Below, piece after piece: positions 61,579 to 64,000 of a stretch of DNA of 64,000 nt. The stretch lies in assembly GCF_000172175.1 (NCBI RefSeq), contig NZ_ABJL02000007.1, positions 124,001 to 188,000 on the forward strand. The letters run 5' to 3'. The stretch comes from Bacteroides intestinalis DSM 17393 (GTDB lineage: Bacteria; Bacteroidota; Bacteroidia; Bacteroidales; Bacteroidaceae). Every line of letters starts with the position of its first letter. Position 1 is the first letter of the stretch. The position numbers were made by a program, and so were the translations under genes. The notes below the pieces were generated by a model. That model searched no databases. It worked only from the letters and a program-made list of their open reading frames with translations, and was not told the origin of the DNA.

Positions 61579-64000
61579 ATGAAGTATACGAAGACAATAA
61601 CGCTAATCACAACCCTGCTCTGCTTCCTGCAGGGGCAGGGTTTAGCACTTGCTCAGAATAATCCAAACCAATACAATTACCTTTATCTTACTATCCGGAA
61701 CGGATTATGCGACAACTCCATCCGAACCATACACAAAGATCGCAACTCATTCATGTGGTTCGGAACCTCCAACGGGCTCGACCGTTACGATGGTTACGAA
61801 CTGAAACACTACTCCACAGCTCCCAGGCAACCGTATCAGTTTATTGAAAGTAATTATATTAATGACATTGACGAAGACGACAACAACTATTTGTGGGTAG
61901 CTTCCGAAGCCGGCATCATGAGCATTGATCTCCTTCACGAAAATCTCAACTTCTATAAGGAATACTCCGGTAAAAATAATAATGTGCTTTACTCTCCCGT
62001 TCAGGCCCTGCTTGTCGACGATTTCAATAATCTCTGGGTGGGTAAAAGTGACGGACTCGCCTACATCATTCTGAACGAAGAAAGGCAGATAAAAGATATC
62101 CGGATATTGAAGAAAGACGTGAATATCAAAACCATTGTAAAACACGGTAGTGATATCTGGGCGGGAGGCGACAAGTGTTTATTGCATTTCACCCCTTCGG
62201 GCAAACAAGATTATAGCAATATACCCGTAGTTACAAACTTAGATACTTCTCAGTTAATCTTCAACCGCCTGTTTTCGTATGGTGACTATCTGTGGATCGG
62301 TACTCAAAGTGGTTTATACTGCTATAACACCCAGAATCAGTTCTGTATACTCTATCAGCATAACCCCAATGATCCTCACAGCATTTCCTCCAACTTCATC
62401 ACGGATATTGATAAAAACTCATCAGGCGACATCATTATCGGAACCAGAAACGGAGTGAACATATACCAGCGAAATGATCAATTCGTTACTTTCAGCAGAG
62501 GCATACAAACCCGGTCCCTGAATGATAATATCATCAACCGGATATTTGTTGATAAGAATGATAATATCTGGGTAGGGACCGACTTCGGCGGAATTAATAT
62601 CATGGCTCCGCAACGCATAACTTTCAATTATTCACTGCAAGGGTATGAGAAAGGAGTACCCAACATCATCAGCACAGTGCTCGAAGACAAAGAAGGAAAC
62701 ATCCTGGCAGGAATTGTAGATGGCGGACTTGCTATTAAGAGGAAAGGTGCTGACTCCTTTTCGCTCTTCAAACACAGCCCGGGAGATCCGCGCTCACTGG
62801 CTCACAACAACATCTCGGATATCATTCAGGACCTGCACGGCAATTACTGGATATCAACAATAGGCGGAGGGCTGGATAAACTGGACAAAAATAATCTATC
62901 ACATCCCGTATTCGAACATTACAACAGTTTGAATTCCTCCCTGACCTCCGATGACATCCATGACATAGCCTTGGACTCTGTCCGGAATGCATTGTGGATA
63001 TGCAACGGCAGCCATATCAATACACTCGACTTCTCTACGGGAACCATCAACCGGCTAAAGTTCTACACACAGTCCAAAGAACCCGTTCATAACATGAATA
63101 CAATCTTCATCGACTCACAGTCAAGATTATGGATTGGCGGAAACGGCGTGTATGTCATCGATCTGGAAAATTCCAGAAATACCTACGAATGTATATACTA
63201 TCAGCACAAACTGGATGATCCCGAAAGCAAAATCAATGAAAAGATCACTTGTATATTCGAAACTAAAAAGGGGGAGATTTATCTGGGTAGCCTCGGAAAT
63301 GGCATCTACCTGTTGGAAGACAACGGCAACAACGAAAAATATACATTCAAGAACTATGCCGTGCGCTGCGGTCTTTCGGACACCAGCATCTCGAACATTC
63401 TGGACGATGAGAACGGGAACCTGTGGATCAGTACCCTAAAAGGTGTTTACTTCTTCGATATCAACACAAAACGGGCCTTCAAATTCGATGAAGGAGACGG
63501 GTTGCTGGTGCCCCAGTTCTATAAAAGATCGGGCTGTAAGACCATCAATCACAATATGTTACTGGGAACTATCGATGGTTTCGTAACTTTCAGCCCGCTA
63601 GTAAACCTGCCCAAGCAAAAGCAGCGGACGATAACCCTCACCAGTGTTGTCTGTAACGGCAGCCAGCTGATACCTTATCTGAACAGCGATAATCTGCCTG
63701 TAAGTATCTCAACAACCAAGGAACTGCATTTATATCCACCGCAGAATTCCTTTGAAATCACATTCAGCTGCCTGGATTATATCGAACAGGAAAAGGTATT
63801 CTACTTCCATCGCATTCATGAACTGGAGGAGCACTGGAACACAGGATTGGTAAAGAGAAACGCCAAGTACACCAACCTGCCGCCGGGAAAATATACGCTG
63901 GAAATACGATGCACCAACCAAGACAACACATGGTCTACCAAGGCCACCTGTCTCAGCATTATTGTACATCCTCCATTCTATAAAACAGGATGGTTCTACT
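61579..64000 (+). CDS. Hybrid two-component system sensor, N-terminal part, truncated by the window end
   Basis: The frame is open from ATG 61579 to the last base (807 codons). A signal or start anchor (about 1-30) is followed by the periplasmic sensor of the hybrid two-component family: fourteen-bladed Reg_prop propeller motifs (MWFGTSNGLDRYDGYE near 55, LWVGKSDGL near 152, LWIGTQSGLYCY near 238, IWVGTDFGGINIM near 332, WISTIGGGLDKL near 423, LWISTLKGVYFFD near 615) and then a Y_Y_Y domain (FYFHRIHELEEHWN near 741; LPPGKYTLEI near 768; IVHPPFYKTGWFY at the end). The kinase, receiver and AraC DNA-binding domains must follow beyond 64000. It senses xylan oligosaccharides and activates this locus. 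Confidence 0.93.
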   Translation, partial: MKYTKTITLITTLLCFLQGQGLALAQNNPNQYNYLYLTIRNGLCDNSIRTIHKDRNSFMWFGTSNGLDRYDGYELKHYSTAPRQPYQFIESNYINDIDEDDNNYLWVASEAGIMSIDLLHENLNFYKEYSGKNNNVLYSPVQALLVDDFNNLWVGKSDGLAYIILNEERQIKDIRILKKDVNIKTIVKHGSDIWAGGDKCLLHFTPSGKQDYSNIPVVTNLDTSQLIFNRLFSYGDYLWIGTQSGLYCYNTQNQFCILYQHNPNDPHSISSNFITDIDKNSSGDIIIGTRNGVNIYQRNDQFVTFSRGIQTRSLNDNIINRIFVDKNDNIWVGTDFGGINIMAPQRITFNYSLQGYEKGVPNIISTVLEDKEGNILAGIVDGGLAIKRKGADSFSLFKHSPGDPRSLAHNNISDIIQDLHGNYWISTIGGGLDKLDKNNLSHPVFEHYNSLNSSLTSDDIHDIALDSVRNALWICNGSHINTLDFSTGTINRLKFYTQSKEPVHNMNTIFIDSQSRLWIGGNGVYVIDLENSRNTYECIYYQHKLDDPESKINEKITCIFETKKGEIYLGSLGNGIYLLEDNGNNEKYTFKNYAVRCGLSDTSISNILDDENGNLWISTLKGVYFFDINTKRAFKFDEGDGLLVPQFYKRSGCKTINHNMLLGTIDGFVTFSPLVNLPKQKQRTITLTSVVCNGSQLIPYLNSDNLPVSISTTKELHLYPPQNSFEITFSCLDYIEQEKVFYFHRIHELEEHWNTGLVKRNAKYTNLPPGKYTLEIRCTNQDNTWSTKATCLSIIVHPPFYKTGWFY

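Overview
The window looks like chromosomal DNA from a gut Bacteroides (order Bacteroidales). The evidence is SusC/SusD pairs, a hybrid two-component sensor, lipoprotein signals of Bacteroidota type, promoters with the Bacteroides -7 element TAnnTTTG, AT-rich ribosome-binding regions without clear Shine-Dalgarno sites, and families such as DUF4373, 'smalltalk', DUF6443 RHS, DUF2723, DUF4271 and DUF4861. The carbohydrate genes suggest a xylan specialist such as the B. intestinalis/cellulosilyticus group; that species guess is inference only.

Layout. 1-3914: the end of one polysaccharide-uptake operon (truncated SusC, then SusD), followed by a terminator and a small FMN-barrel protein gene. 4543-8347: a phage-like cassette with an S24/CI-type repressor, a 22-bp tandem repeat array, a zinc-finger protein, a DUF4373 protein, an HU-like protein, a T7-lysozyme-like amidase and the tiny 'smalltalk' protein. 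8455-16400: a polymorphic toxin locus with an RHS B-like protein, a DUF6443/RHS protein ending in a lipase-like tip, an overlapping membrane protein that is probably the immunity factor, and then a graveyard of RHS fragments. 16721-28814: housekeeping genes (cysK and cysE, divergent; an RNA methyltransferase; ORF6N protein; DPP IV-like peptidase; purD; DedA; mnmD; zinc ABC uptake). 29436-33503: a DUF2723 glycosyltransferase-like protein and a polysaccharide deacetylase. 33698-36759 (minus): kduI-kduD-DUF4861, hexuronate metabolism. 36998-42020 (minus): tRNA-Gln, tyrS, TatD, yidD, rnpA, hemD, DUF4271, LOG. 43123-64000: a large arabinoxylan-type utilization locus with CE1 esterases, a CE6-CE1 fusion, several GH43 enzymes, a GH3, one SusC/SusD pair and a hybrid two-component sensor that runs off the window.

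How the parts work together. The last block forms one pathway: the sensor detects oligosaccharide, SusC/SusD import it, the esterases remove acetyl and feruloyl groups, and the GH43/GH3 enzymes remove arabinose and xylose.

Most unusual signal. Four intergenic arrays (5483, 16459, 18742, 29131) have unrelated sequences but the same exact 22-bp period. A second layer is made of heptamer-like hairpin repeats, two of which lie inside coding genes (mnmD and the zinc ABC ATPase), and of palindromes inside or beside the ORF6N and DUF4373 genes. The toxin locus with its internally duplicated immunity candidate and a chimeric deletion remnant is the other point worth following.
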